DNA of 64,000 bases from JAWAFC01 sp038890815 (GTDB lineage Archaea; Micrarchaeota; Micrarchaeia; Burarchaeales; JACRGF01). The stretch lies in contig JAWAFC010000003.1 in assembly GCA_038890815.1 (NCBI GenBank), forward strand, positions 1 through 64,000, read 5' to 3'. The notes beneath the pieces are model-generated. The model was not told the DNA's origin and did no database searches. It saw only the letters and a program-made list of their open reading frames with translations. Below, one piece after another: positions 42,871 to 50,306 of the stretch. The number at the start of each line of letters is the position of its first letter. Positions within the stretch are counted from its first letter, which is position 1. A program made the translations under genes and the position numbers.

Positions 42871-43911
42871 ATGGCTATCGTCGAGGCCATAGCCAAACTC
42901 GTGGAGAGGCGCGACCTGACGCCCGCAGAGGCAGAGGCTGCCATGGCCGAGATAATGCGGGGGGAGGCCAGCGAGGCGCAGATAGCGGCCTTCCTGACCG
43001 CGCTGAGGATGAAGGGGGAGACGGTTGGTGAGATTGCGGCTTTCGCGCGCGTGATGAGGGCGAACTGCGTCAAGGTGGCCACGAGCGTGCCCACCATCGA
43101 TACGTGTGGCACGGGGGGCGATGCCATAAAGACATTCAATGTCAGCACGTGCGCGGCCTTTGTGCTGGCAGGCGCAGGCCTGTATGTGGCAAAGCACGGC
43201 AATAGGGCTGTGACCAGCAGGGCGGGCAGTGCCGATGTGCTCGAGGAGCTGGGGGTCAATCTGAACCTGCCAGCCGCAGCCTGGGCTGGGGTGCTTGAGA
43301 AGGTGGGCATCGCATTCCTGTTCGCGCCCGTCTTCCACCCAGCCATGCGCCATGCGGTCAAGCCGCGCCGTGACATCCGCATCAGAACGGTGTTCAATGT
43401 GCTGGGGCCCATCACCAATCCCTTTGGGGCCAAGAGGCAGATCATGGGTGTGTATGCGCCAGAGCTGGTGGAGAAGATGGCTCATGTGCTCAAGGAGCTC
43501 GGCTGTGAGAGGGGATTTGTGGTGCACGGCATGGATGGCATCGATGAGGTATCGATCGTAGGCCGTACGCTGGTCGCCGAGATAGGCGCCGGCGAGGTGA
43601 GAAAGAGGGAGGTTGTGCCCGAGGATTTTGGCCTGCGCAGGGCGAGCGTTGAGGATATCTTGGGCGGCGATGCGGCCACCAACGCGCGCATCATAATCAG
43701 CATACTCAAAGGGGAAAAGGGCCCGCGCAGGGATGTTGTGGTGGCAAATGCCGCGCTTGGACTGATTGCCGGCGGCAAGGCCTTCGAGCTCCGTGAAGCA
43801 GTGGCAAAGGCGGAGAGGGCAATTGACTCGGGCAGGGCGCTCGCCAAACTCAGGGCACTCGTGACCGAGAGCGGAGGAAGCGAGGAGAAGCTGCGGGCGG
43901 CAGGAGCCTGA
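42871..43911 (+). CDS. trpD: Anthranilate phosphoribosyltransferase
   Basis: 346 residues, full length. DTCGTGGD at 77-84 binds PRPP, KHGNRAVTSRAGSADVLE follows at 108, and GPITNPFG plus DEVS are in place. It attaches phosphoribose to anthranilate in tryptophan synthesis. TATA-like attaaaac (42847-42854) is about 22 bp upstream, with gggggag just before the ATG. trpC follows after 4 bp. No other trp gene is seen in the window. Confidence 0.95.
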   Translation: MAIVEAIAKLVERRDLTPAEAEAAMAEIMRGEASEAQIAAFLTALRMKGETVGEIAAFARVMRANCVKVATSVPTIDTCGTGGDAIKTFNVSTCAAFVLAGAGLYVAKHGNRAVTSRAGSADVLEELGVNLNLPAAAWAGVLEKVGIAFLFAPVFHPAMRHAVKPRRDIRIRTVFNVLGPITNPFGAKRQIMGVYAPELVEKMAHVLKELGCERGFVVHGMDGIDEVSIVGRTLVAEIGAGEVRKREVVPEDFGLRRASVEDILGGDAATNARIIISILKGEKGPRRDVVVANAALGLIAGGKAFELREAVAKAERAIDSGRALAKLRALVTESGGSEEKLRAAGA

Positions 43912-43915
43912 GCGC

Positions 43916-44710
43916 ATGAGCTCCTTTCTGAAAAGAGTCATCCCGGGGATAGGAAGGCTGATCGACAGCGGCTATTATGATGTGAGGTTCCCGCGCAAGG
44001 CAAGGCGCTCGCTGTTGGGCGCGGTGAGGGGAGCGGTGCGGGGCTCGGTGCCGCTCATCGCGGAGATAAAACCAGCCTCGCCGAGCGCCGGAAAGCTGTT
44101 CCAAGGGGATGTGCGCGAGGCCGCCCGTGCCATGGTCGCGGGCGGGGCGATCGCGCTGTCCGTGCTCACAGAGCCGAGATTTTTTGGTGGCAGCACATGG
44201 CTGCTGGCCGAGGACCTTGGCGTGCCGCTGCTACAGAAAGATTTCATAATCAGCGAGCGGCAGTTCCTCGGCGGGGCCGATGCCATCCTGCTCATTCAGT
44301 CGCTGCTCGATGCAGTTGGGGTCGATGCCGACGGGCTCATCGAGAAGGCGCATGCCAGGGGGCTCGAGGTGCTGCTCGAGGTCCATACGCTGGAGGAGTT
44401 CAGAAAGGCAAAAAACACGGATGCCGACCTCATCGGAATAAATAACAGGAGCCTGGCGAGCCTGAGGGTTGATCTTGGTGTGACGGAAAGGATACTGCGT
44501 GCCGAGGCGAAGGATAGACCGGTTGTCAGCGAGAGCGGCGTGCGGAGCAGGGCCGATGCGCTGAGGATGCTCAGGGCCGGTGCCGATGCCGTGCTGGTGG
44601 GCACGAGCCTGCTACGGGCTCGTGATGTTGAGAGGAAAGTAAGGGAAATCGTGTGGGGTATGGGCCCGAGGAGATTTCCGCCAAAGGGAGAGAAATCCCC
44701 CCTGTTTTGA
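43916..44710 (+). CDS. trpC: Indole-3-glycerol phosphate synthase
   Basis: 264 residues. TIM-barrel motifs in order: IAEIKPASPS (catalytic Lys near 52), LSVLTEPRFFGGS, LLQKDFI, LEVLLEVHTLEEF, IGINNRSL, VSESGV and AVLVGTSLL. It closes the indole ring in tryptophan synthesis. The last 16 codons (MGPRRFPPKGEKSPLF) run antisense through the 3' part of the tRNA-Ile gene, and the stop codon lies in the complement of that tRNA's T-loop. This tail is therefore not conserved enzyme sequence and was probably imposed by the tRNA. Confidence 0.94.
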   Translation: MSSFLKRVIPGIGRLIDSGYYDVRFPRKARRSLLGAVRGAVRGSVPLIAEIKPASPSAGKLFQGDVREAARAMVAGGAIALSVLTEPRFFGGSTWLLAEDLGVPLLQKDFIISERQFLGGADAILLIQSLLDAVGVDADGLIEKAHARGLEVLLEVHTLEEFRKAKNTDADLIGINNRSLASLRVDLGVTERILRAEAKDRPVVSESGVRSRADALRMLRAGADAVLVGTSLLRARDVERKVREIVWGMGPRRFPPKGEKSPLF

Positions 44711-44808
44711 ACTCCTGACCCGCGGCTGTCGCAGGCGCTCTCGCCAGATTTGTGTGCAAGAGAGCGTCGTATAAGACCGCTGCTCTGACCTGGCTGAGCT
44801 ACGGGCCC
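44661..44808 (-). tRNA. tRNA-Ile(UAU) with two introns, overlapping trpC
   Basis: Acceptor strands GGGCCCG (44808-44802) and CGGGCCC plus A (44668-44661) pair perfectly. D-arm GCTC...GAGC and anticodon stem GCGGT/GCCGC enclose loop CTTATA-A, anticodon UAU. A 42-nt intron sits after position 37 (canonical site) with its own CGCTCTC/GAGAGCG helix. A second, about 31-nt insert separates T-loop TTCAAAA from the 3' T-stem CTCCT, the same place as in tRNA-Ala. Without the inserts a 75-nt cloverleaf remains. UAU-anticodon isoleucine tRNA is rare in archaea, which normally read AUA with a modified CAU tRNA; Nanoarchaeum is a known exception. The 3' 50 nt overlap trpC antisense. Confidence 0.88.
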
Positions 44809-44813
44809 GCAAG

Positions 44814-44840
44814 ATGTATATTATTACCATATTAAAATTA
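44814..44840. promoter_or_regulatory. Divergent promoters of tRNA-Ile and srp54
   Basis: Two TATA-like elements lie in the 36-bp gap: gtatattat (about 44816-44824), 21-29 bp ahead of the srp54 ATG, and catattaaaat (about 44828-44838), 20-30 bp ahead of the tRNA 5' end on the minus strand. Confidence 0.6.
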
Positions 44841-44844
44841 TTTC

Positions 44845-46176
44845 ATGGATTTGGGGGCAGGGCTCAGGAAAGCGCTGGCAAAGCTGACAGGCGCGGCCAT
44901 CGTGGATGAGAAGGCGATCAGAGAACTCGTCAGGGAAATGCAGAGGGTGTTGATAACGGCGGATGTCAATGTCAAGCTTGTTTTTGAGCTCACAAAGAGG
45001 ATTGAGGAGAGAGCGCTCAAAGAAAAGCCGCCTGCCGGAATGAGCACGAAGGAATGGGTAGTGAAGGTGGTGTATGATGAGCTGGTTAAGCTTGTTGGCG
45101 AAAAGCATGAGCCAAAACTCAGAAAACAGAAAATCCTGCTGCTTGGCCTGTTTGGCAGCGGGAAAACCACGACTGCAGCCAAAATAGCGCACTTTTTCAA
45201 AACGCGCGGACTCAGCGTTGGGGTCATTTGCGCGGATGTGGCGCGGCCGGCCGCATTTGAGCAACTGCAGCAGCTGGCGCAAAAGATAAAGGTTGATTTC
45301 TATGGCGAGAAGGGGGCTGGGGATGCTGCTGGGGTTGTCAGGCGCGGGCTGGAGAGAATGCGAGAGAGGGATGTCATACTCATTGACTCATCGGGGAGAA
45401 GCGCCTTCGATGCCGAGCTGGCAAGGGAGTTGAAGGAGATAAACGCCGTGGCCGCTCCCGAGGAGCGCATCCTCGTGGTGAGCGCCGATGTGGGCCAGGT
45501 CGCTGGCAGGCAGGCGGCCGAGTTCAACAAGGCGGTTGGTGTGACGGGCGTCGTCATCACGAAGATGGATGGGAGTGGGAAGGGGGGTGGGGCCATCAGC
45601 GCGGTGGCGGCCAGTGGAGCGCCGATAACCTTTCTGGGCATAGGCGAGAAGATAGAGGACCTTGAGGTGTTCGATGCAAAAAAATTCGTTGGACGTCTGC
45701 TCGGCTTTCCAGACCTGGAAGGCTTGCTGGAGCGTGTGAGGAAGGTTGCTGAGGAGGAGGGGCTGCGGGAGGAGGCATTTGAGGAAAAGCTTACCATAAA
45801 AACTTTCTATGAGCAGCTGAAGGCTGCGAGGAAGCTGGGCCCGCTGCAGAGCGTGTTCAGCATGCTGGGCGCGCCAGATGTGCCGAAGGAGATGTTGCAT
45901 CAGAGCGAGGCTAAGCTCAAGCGATACGAGGTCATCATCAATTCGATGACGCCTGCTGAGAGAGAGGATGCCAGCCTGCTGAGGCGTGAGAGAGGCAGGA
46001 TAGAGAGGGTGGCGAGGGGGGCGGGCGTGAGCGTCGAGGAGGTCAAGGAGCTGCTGAGCCAGTTTGAGCGAGTGCAGAAGATGATGGATGCCGTGAGGCG
46101 GAACAGAGGGCTGCGCAGGAGAATTGAGGGGCTGCTGAAGGGAGGGAAGCTGCCCGGCCTCGGTTTTGGGATTTAA
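44845..46176 (+). CDS. srp54: Signal recognition particle protein Srp54
   Basis: 443 residues, usual archaeal length. N domain (1-90), G1 GLFGSGKTTT at 101-110, ADVARPAAFEQL (G2 region), DSSGR near 181, TKMDG near 237, then a Met-containing M domain with MLHQSEAKLKRYEVIINSMTP-like block near 360. It binds signal sequences and 7S RNA and hands ribosomes to FtsY. The ATG is leaderless by TATA spacing. The C-terminus meets the antiporter gene tail to tail without a gap. Confidence 0.96.
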   Translation: MDLGAGLRKALAKLTGAAIVDEKAIRELVREMQRVLITADVNVKLVFELTKRIEERALKEKPPAGMSTKEWVVKVVYDELVKLVGEKHEPKLRKQKILLLGLFGSGKTTTAAKIAHFFKTRGLSVGVICADVARPAAFEQLQQLAQKIKVDFYGEKGAGDAAGVVRRGLERMRERDVILIDSSGRSAFDAELARELKEINAVAAPEERILVVSADVGQVAGRQAAEFNKAVGVTGVVITKMDGSGKGGGAISAVAASGAPITFLGIGEKIEDLEVFDAKKFVGRLLGFPDLEGLLERVRKVAEEEGLREEAFEEKLTIKTFYEQLKAARKLGPLQSVFSMLGAPDVPKEMLHQSEAKLKRYEVIINSMTPAEREDASLLRRERGRIERVARGAGVSVEEVKELLSQFERVQKMMDAVRRNRGLRRRIEGLLKGGKLPGLGFGI

Positions 46177-47907
46177 CTATTTCCTGTGCACATTGTTGCC
46201 GATGAGCGCTTTGGCCTTGAGGCTTGCGCTCCAGATGTAGAGCAGCGCGACGAGAAGGAGCAGGACGGCCAGGCCTGTGACAAGAAGTGGGGGAATCAGG
46301 GAGGTGGCGAGTGGCGACAGGAAGGCGATGGCTATGAGTGTGAAGGCGACGGCGAGATCGCGCATGAAAAGTGCGCCAGCCCGTCCCTCCTCCCTGAGCA
46401 CTGTGGCCAGCGCCAGATCGATGACCCTCTTTATGCGCAGCGCGGCGAGGATGACTGATAGGAAGGCTGCCAGCATGAGCACAGATATGGCCGCCAGCGC
46501 GAGCGTGCTGGCATCGGGCGCGAGCAACACCGCAAGCACGAGCGATGTCATGGCTGCGAAAAGGAAACCGACTGCCTGCAACGAGACTGGTAGGAGCTCG
46601 TCATAAACGCGCAATGGCGCCATGCCGGGAAGGCGGCGGGGTGCGAGCAGGGCCCCCCTCACCTCTCGCAGCCCTGCTGCCGTACGCCTCCCCATCCATA
46701 GGAGCTCGCCCGGCAACAACCGCACGGCCAAGGCATAAATCTCGTTCTCCCTGGTTATGAGCAGCGAGGTGGCCAGCATGCTGATGAATATCACCACGCT
46801 GGCTATGCTGAGCACATCGATGTCGATTATGGCCAGCGCCGCGCCCTCCCTCGCCACGAGCAGCGACACCTCGCTGAGCGTGAGCATGGCCACGCCGATA
46901 AAAGAGGCCGAGCGCCCGCGGAAGCCCGTGAAGTAGGCGCTGATGCTGGCGCCCGTGAATTTGCCAAAGATGGCTATGGCCGTGAAGGCGAGCGCGAGCG
47001 GCAGGTTTTGGATGAGCGCGCTGAGATCGACCAGCATGCCTATGGAGAAGAAAAACAGGGCTGAGAATAGCACAGCGAAGTGGCGTAGGCCCTCCCATAT
47101 CTGCTTTGCCTCGGGAAGGCCGGCGAGCACGCTTCCGGCGAGAAAGGCACCTATGCTGGGCGATAGGCCAAGTGCCTCGCTGGCCCAAGCCATGCCGAGC
47201 GTTACTGCCAGTGCGGTGAGCAGCAGAGCCTCCTCGCTGTAGGCGACCGCGCGCACAAAGCGCTTGAGAAAGCCCGCGAGGATCACATAGGTAAAGGCGA
47301 ATGCTGCGACAGTTTTTGCCAACGCGAGCGGCAGTGCCAGCGCTGCCGAGGGCTCGCGCGCCAGGCCGGTGAGGAAGGCGAGGCTGAAAACGGCAAAGAC
47401 ATCCTCGAGGATGAGCATGGCAACTATGAGTGGCACTTCGGCGCGCTCGATGAGGGCTCTCTCGCGCAGTATCCTGACAACGAGTGGGGTGGAGGACATG
47501 CTGAGTATGACGCCGATGAAAAGGCTGGCATGAACGCCGAAGCCAAAGGCGGCCGAGGCCGTGTAGCCAAGCAGGAAGACGAAGCCAAGTTTTATGAATG
47601 CGGCCAGCATTGCGCCCCAGCCAAGACGCTGAAGCCTGCCAAGGCTGAATTCCAAGCCTATCTCAAACAGCACAAGGATGGCCCCGATGGAGGCGAGGAA
47701 GTCGACAGTGCTCGTCTCGCTGAGGGTCAGCTGGCGGAGGTCGAAGGCATCGATGCGAATGCCCGCGAGCGGGGAGTGCGGGCCTAGCAGCATGCCGGCA
47801 AGAAGCACGCCGAGCACGAATGGAAGACGCAAACGGTTGAAAAGGAGCGTGATGGCTATGATGGCGAGCAGCACTGTGCTCAGCGACAGAACGGAGAAGG
47901 ACGCCAC
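46177..47907 (-). CDS. CPA2-type Na+(K+)/H+ antiporter, extended C-terminus
   Basis: 576 residues, GTG start. Twelve to thirteen membrane helices make a standard CPA2/KefB-NapA core in residues 1-385: LPFVLGVLLAGMLLGP near 30, LFEIGLEF near 82, SMSSTPLVVRIL near 138 and the paired LILEDVFAVF with its transport Asp near 167. The remaining about 190 residues contain two or three extra helices (about 450-560) in place of the usual TrkA-N domain. It probably exchanges Na+ or K+ for protons. TATA-like TTTAATTATTAA about 15-28 bp upstream. Confidence 0.88.
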   Translation of the reverse strand: MASFSVLSLSTVLLAIIAITLLFNRLRLPFVLGVLLAGMLLGPHSPLAGIRIDAFDLRQLTLSETSTVDFLASIGAILVLFEIGLEFSLGRLQRLGWGAMLAAFIKLGFVFLLGYTASAAFGFGVHASLFIGVILSMSSTPLVVRILRERALIERAEVPLIVAMLILEDVFAVFSLAFLTGLAREPSAALALPLALAKTVAAFAFTYVILAGFLKRFVRAVAYSEEALLLTALAVTLGMAWASEALGLSPSIGAFLAGSVLAGLPEAKQIWEGLRHFAVLFSALFFFSIGMLVDLSALIQNLPLALAFTAIAIFGKFTGASISAYFTGFRGRSASFIGVAMLTLSEVSLLVAREGAALAIIDIDVLSIASVVIFISMLATSLLITRENEIYALAVRLLPGELLWMGRRTAAGLREVRGALLAPRRLPGMAPLRVYDELLPVSLQAVGFLFAAMTSLVLAVLLAPDASTLALAAISVLMLAAFLSVILAALRIKRVIDLALATVLREEGRAGALFMRDLAVAFTLIAIAFLSPLATSLIPPLLVTGLAVLLLLVALLYIWSASLKAKALIGNNVHRK

Positions 47908-47934
47908 ATTTAGATGATGACCTTAATAATTAAA

Positions 47935-48204
47935 TTAGTCGCCGTGGTTATTCCACAGCGCGCGCTTCTGCTGCAACAGCTCCTTGGCCACAGCGAGCAG
48001 CTGGGTCGAAAGGCGCAGCGCCTCGTCCGGCGAGAGCTTTATGGCCTGCGAGGCCGTGCTGTTCTGAAGGCGAAGTGTGATGGTGCCATCGCGGGGGAAG
48101 CCATTGCTCAGTTGTGGCGGCTCGCTCTCTATGCGCAGCACATTGCGGTGAGGCTCGCCCTTCTCGTCCCTCCACCAGTGGATGAGCTCGTCCTCGACAA
48201 CCAT
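47935..48204 (-). CDS. Small conserved-looking protein of unknown function
   Basis: 89 residues. Beta-rich first half (NVLRIESEPPQLSNGFPRD, then TITLRLQNS) and a helical second half (SPDEALRLSTQLLAVAKELL). The layout resembles small archaeal proteins that bind nucleic acid or other proteins, but no family is recognised. TATA box ATTTTTAAATCC lies about 32-42 bp upstream, so a short leader is expected. Confidence 0.65.
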   Translation of the reverse strand: MVVEDELIHWWRDEKGEPHRNVLRIESEPPQLSNGFPRDGTITLRLQNSTASQAIKLSPDEALRLSTQLLAVAKELLQQKRALWNNHGD

Positions 48205-48255
48205 ACTGTCGCCTCGCTGAGATTTCTGAGAGGGGATTTAAAAATGGTCTGGGGG

Positions 48256-48269
48256 TGGAGTTCCGGTGA
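48256..48269. promoter_or_regulatory. Possible upstream element shared with herA
   Basis: ggagttccggtgaa, identical to 33647-33660. It lies between the divergent promoters of the 89-residue protein and the exchanger, about 10 bp upstream of the minus-strand TATA box. Chance recurrence remains possible. Confidence 0.25.
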
Positions 48270-48312
48270 AAGCGAGTCGTTTGTTTTTAAAGTTGAGCAG
48301 CAAATTCCCTTC

Positions 48313-49257
48313 ATGGTGCTGGTCGATGTGCTCGTGTTGCTCGTGGCGCTCGCCGTGCTGGAAAGAGCGAGCTCGAAAGTGATTGACAGCGCTGTGAAGC
48401 TGGCGCAGTTTTTCGGGGTGGCGGAGGCTGCGATAGGGTTTGTGCTCGTGTCGGTCTCGACGAGCCTGCCCGAGCTGGCCGTGTCGGTCATCGCCTCGAG
48501 CGCAAGGGAAGGCTCGATTGTTGCCGGAAACGTTTTCGGAAGCAACATCGCGGACTCCATGCTCATACTCGGCATAATCGCGAGCTTCTATGTCATCCGC
48601 GTGGCGAGGCCGGATGTGAAAGAAATAGCGCTCGTGCTGCTCGCCACCTCGCTCATCACGAGCGGAATGATATACACGACCGGGCTGGGAAGGCTCGAGG
48701 GCGCGCTGCTCATCCTGGCGTTCGTGGTGTACGTGTTTTACCTCACGCGCAAGCGCGTTTCGGTCTCCGGGCCGGACACGATAACAAAGGAGGTCGCGCT
48801 GAGAGCCTTCGCCTGGTTCTGCGCGGGCATCGTGCTGGTGCTGGTGAGCGCGCACTTTGTCGTTGAGAGCGCAGTGGCCATCGCCAACAAGCTGGAGCTC
48901 GCCAAGAGCTTTGTGGGCGCGACCATCGTGGCGGTGGGCACGAGCCTGCCCGAGCTGGCCATTGACATACAGGCGGTGAGAAAGAAGAGGTACGGGCTGG
49001 CGCTCGGCGATGCGATTGGCAGCATGATGGCTAACCTGACGCTCGTGTTGGGCCTCGCAGCCTTCATGAACCCCATCATGCTTAACATGGTAGTGTTCCT
49101 GCCCATCATGCTGTTCGCAGTGGCAGCCAACACCATCCTGTTTTATTTCATGAGCACACAGAACAGGCTTGCACGCAGGGAAGGTCTTGTCATGCTCGCC
49201 TTCTATGCACTCTACCTGTTCGTGATATTCAACGTTCAGATGATGGCCAGGGCATAG
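48313..49257 (+). CDS. Ca2+(Na+)/cation exchanger, CaCA family
   Basis: 314 residues; ATG 48313 is 27 bp after TATA-like tgtttttaaag, so the longer open frame is ignored. About ten helices in two inverted halves. Alpha-1 repeat VSVSTSLPELAVSVIAS with GNVFGSNIADSMLILG (about 46-87) and alpha-2 repeat VAVGTSLPELAIDIQA with GDAIGSMMANLTLVLG (about 205-245) carry the ion-binding Glu and Asn/Ser residues of the family. Likely exports Ca2+ or Na+ across the cytoplasmic membrane. Confidence 0.93.
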   Translation: MVLVDVLVLLVALAVLERASSKVIDSAVKLAQFFGVAEAAIGFVLVSVSTSLPELAVSVIASSAREGSIVAGNVFGSNIADSMLILGIIASFYVIRVARPDVKEIALVLLATSLITSGMIYTTGLGRLEGALLILAFVVYVFYLTRKRVSVSGPDTITKEVALRAFAWFCAGIVLVLVSAHFVVESAVAIANKLELAKSFVGATIVAVGTSLPELAIDIQAVRKKRYGLALGDAIGSMMANLTLVLGLAAFMNPIMLNMVVFLPIMLFAVAANTILFYFMSTQNRLARREGLVMLAFYALYLFVIFNVQMMARA

Positions 49258-49980
49258 CTATGCCACTATCTCCCCCGGGCCGGGCCACCGCGAGACGACA
49301 CGGCGGGCTGGGTTGAGCGGGCCATGGTAAAGGCGCTGGCCGAAGGGGCAAAGGCGGTAGAGCGGGCAACGGCCGCAGTTCGGCTTTCTGGCAGTGCACA
49401 GCGTGCGACCATGCTCGATCAGGTTTATGTGAAAAGAGAATTTCTTTGAGTCGGGCACAGCGCGCTCAAGCTGCTCTTGCACCCTGATGCGGTCGAAATG
49501 TTGAGGCACGAGCGCGAGCCTCTTGGCAACTCTGAAGATGTGGGTGTCGACGGGGAAAGCTGGCTTGCCGAATGCGAAGTTGAGCACGACAGCCGCGCTC
49601 TTCGGGCCAACGCCCTTTATGGAGGTGAGGAAAGCGCGCGCGCTGGCAAGAGGCCATCTGGCGAGGAAGGCGAGCGAGAGCCTTCCCCTCCTCCGCATTA
49701 TCTCGGCCAGCGCGCCCTTGATGCGCGCTGCCTTGATGCGGGCCAGACCACTCGGCCTGATGGCCGCTGCGATGGATTGGGTGGGCGCGCTGGCAAGCGC
49801 GCGCCAGGTGGGAAAGCGCTGCCTCAGAGCCGCAAAGGCGCGCTCGGCATTGGCATCAGAGGTGTTCTGGCTCAGGATGGCGCGCACGAGGGAGGACAGG
49901 GGTTCGGCACGCGGGCGGCGCCGAACGCCATAAACGCGCTCGAGCGTCGAGATGATGCGGAGGAGTCTGCCTGCGGCCAC
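49258..49980 (-). CDS. Endonuclease III-like DNA glycosylase
   Basis: 240 residues from GTG 49980, placed about 25 bp after TATA box CTTTTTAAAATA; the longer frame upstream would overlap the promoter. LSSLVRAILSQNTSDANAE near 30, helix-hairpin-helix SIKGVGPKSAAVVLNFAFG near 120 followed by the catalytic-Asp segment FPVDTHIFRVAKRL. Four Cys at 195, 202, 205 and 211 (C-x6-C-x2-C-x5-C) hold a 4Fe-4S cluster. In the usual Lys position of bifunctional enzymes (GxGxKTA) this protein has GPKSA, so Lys is kept. Repairs oxidised or mismatched pyrimidines. Confidence 0.93.
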   Translation of the reverse strand: MAAGRLLRIISTLERVYGVRRRPRAEPLSSLVRAILSQNTSDANAERAFAALRQRFPTWRALASAPTQSIAAAIRPSGLARIKAARIKGALAEIMRRRGRLSLAFLARWPLASARAFLTSIKGVGPKSAAVVLNFAFGKPAFPVDTHIFRVAKRLALVPQHFDRIRVQEQLERAVPDSKKFSFHINLIEHGRTLCTARKPNCGRCPLYRLCPFGQRLYHGPLNPARRVVSRWPGPGEIVA

Positions 49981-49998
49981 AAGGCTTTCGGCGCAGGC

Positions 49999-50010
49999 TA
50001 TTTTAAAAAG
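49999..50010. promoter_or_regulatory. Shared TATA box between endonuclease III and glutaredoxin genes
   Basis: tattttaaaaag lies about 25 bp from GTG 49980 (minus) and about 32 bp from GTG 50037 (plus); near-palindromic and the only AT-rich site in the 56-bp gap. Confidence 0.6.
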
Positions 50011-50036
50011 GTGCGCAAATACTGTGTGGTGATGGC

Positions 50037-50273
50037 GTGCCAGTCGTGAAGATCTATTCCACCCCAACCTGCCCATACTGCGCCATGGCGAAGAGGTTTT
50101 TCGAGGAGAACGGGGTGAGATACATCGATGTGGATGTATCGCGCGACGAGGCTGCAGCGCGCGAGATGATAGCCAAGAGCGGGCAGATGGGCGTGCCGGT
50201 CATTGAGATAGATGGCCAGATAATCATCGGATTTGATGTGCCGGCCATACGCAGGGCGCTCGGGCTCGGATGA
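50037..50273 (+). CDS. Glutaredoxin-like protein
   Basis: 78 residues, GTG start. VKIYSTPTCPYCAMAKRFFE with active site C12-P-Y-C15, TVP-like motif GVPVIEIDG near 54 and GFD near 64. Matches NrdH/glutaredoxin-like thiol carriers. Cytoplasmic, no signal. It may reduce ribonucleotide reductase or other partners; none is encoded nearby. Confidence 0.92.
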   Translation: MPVVKIYSTPTCPYCAMAKRFFEENGVRYIDVDVSRDEAAAREMIAKSGQMGVPVIEIDGQIIIGFDVPAIRRALGLG

Positions 50274-50306
50274 GCGGCCAAGCTAAGTGCTTTGTGCAGC
50301 GACAAG

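Noticed and set aside
47914..48312. Upstream extension of the exchanger frame
   Set aside because: Antisense to the 89-residue gene and polar; TATA spacing and family alignment support ATG 48313.
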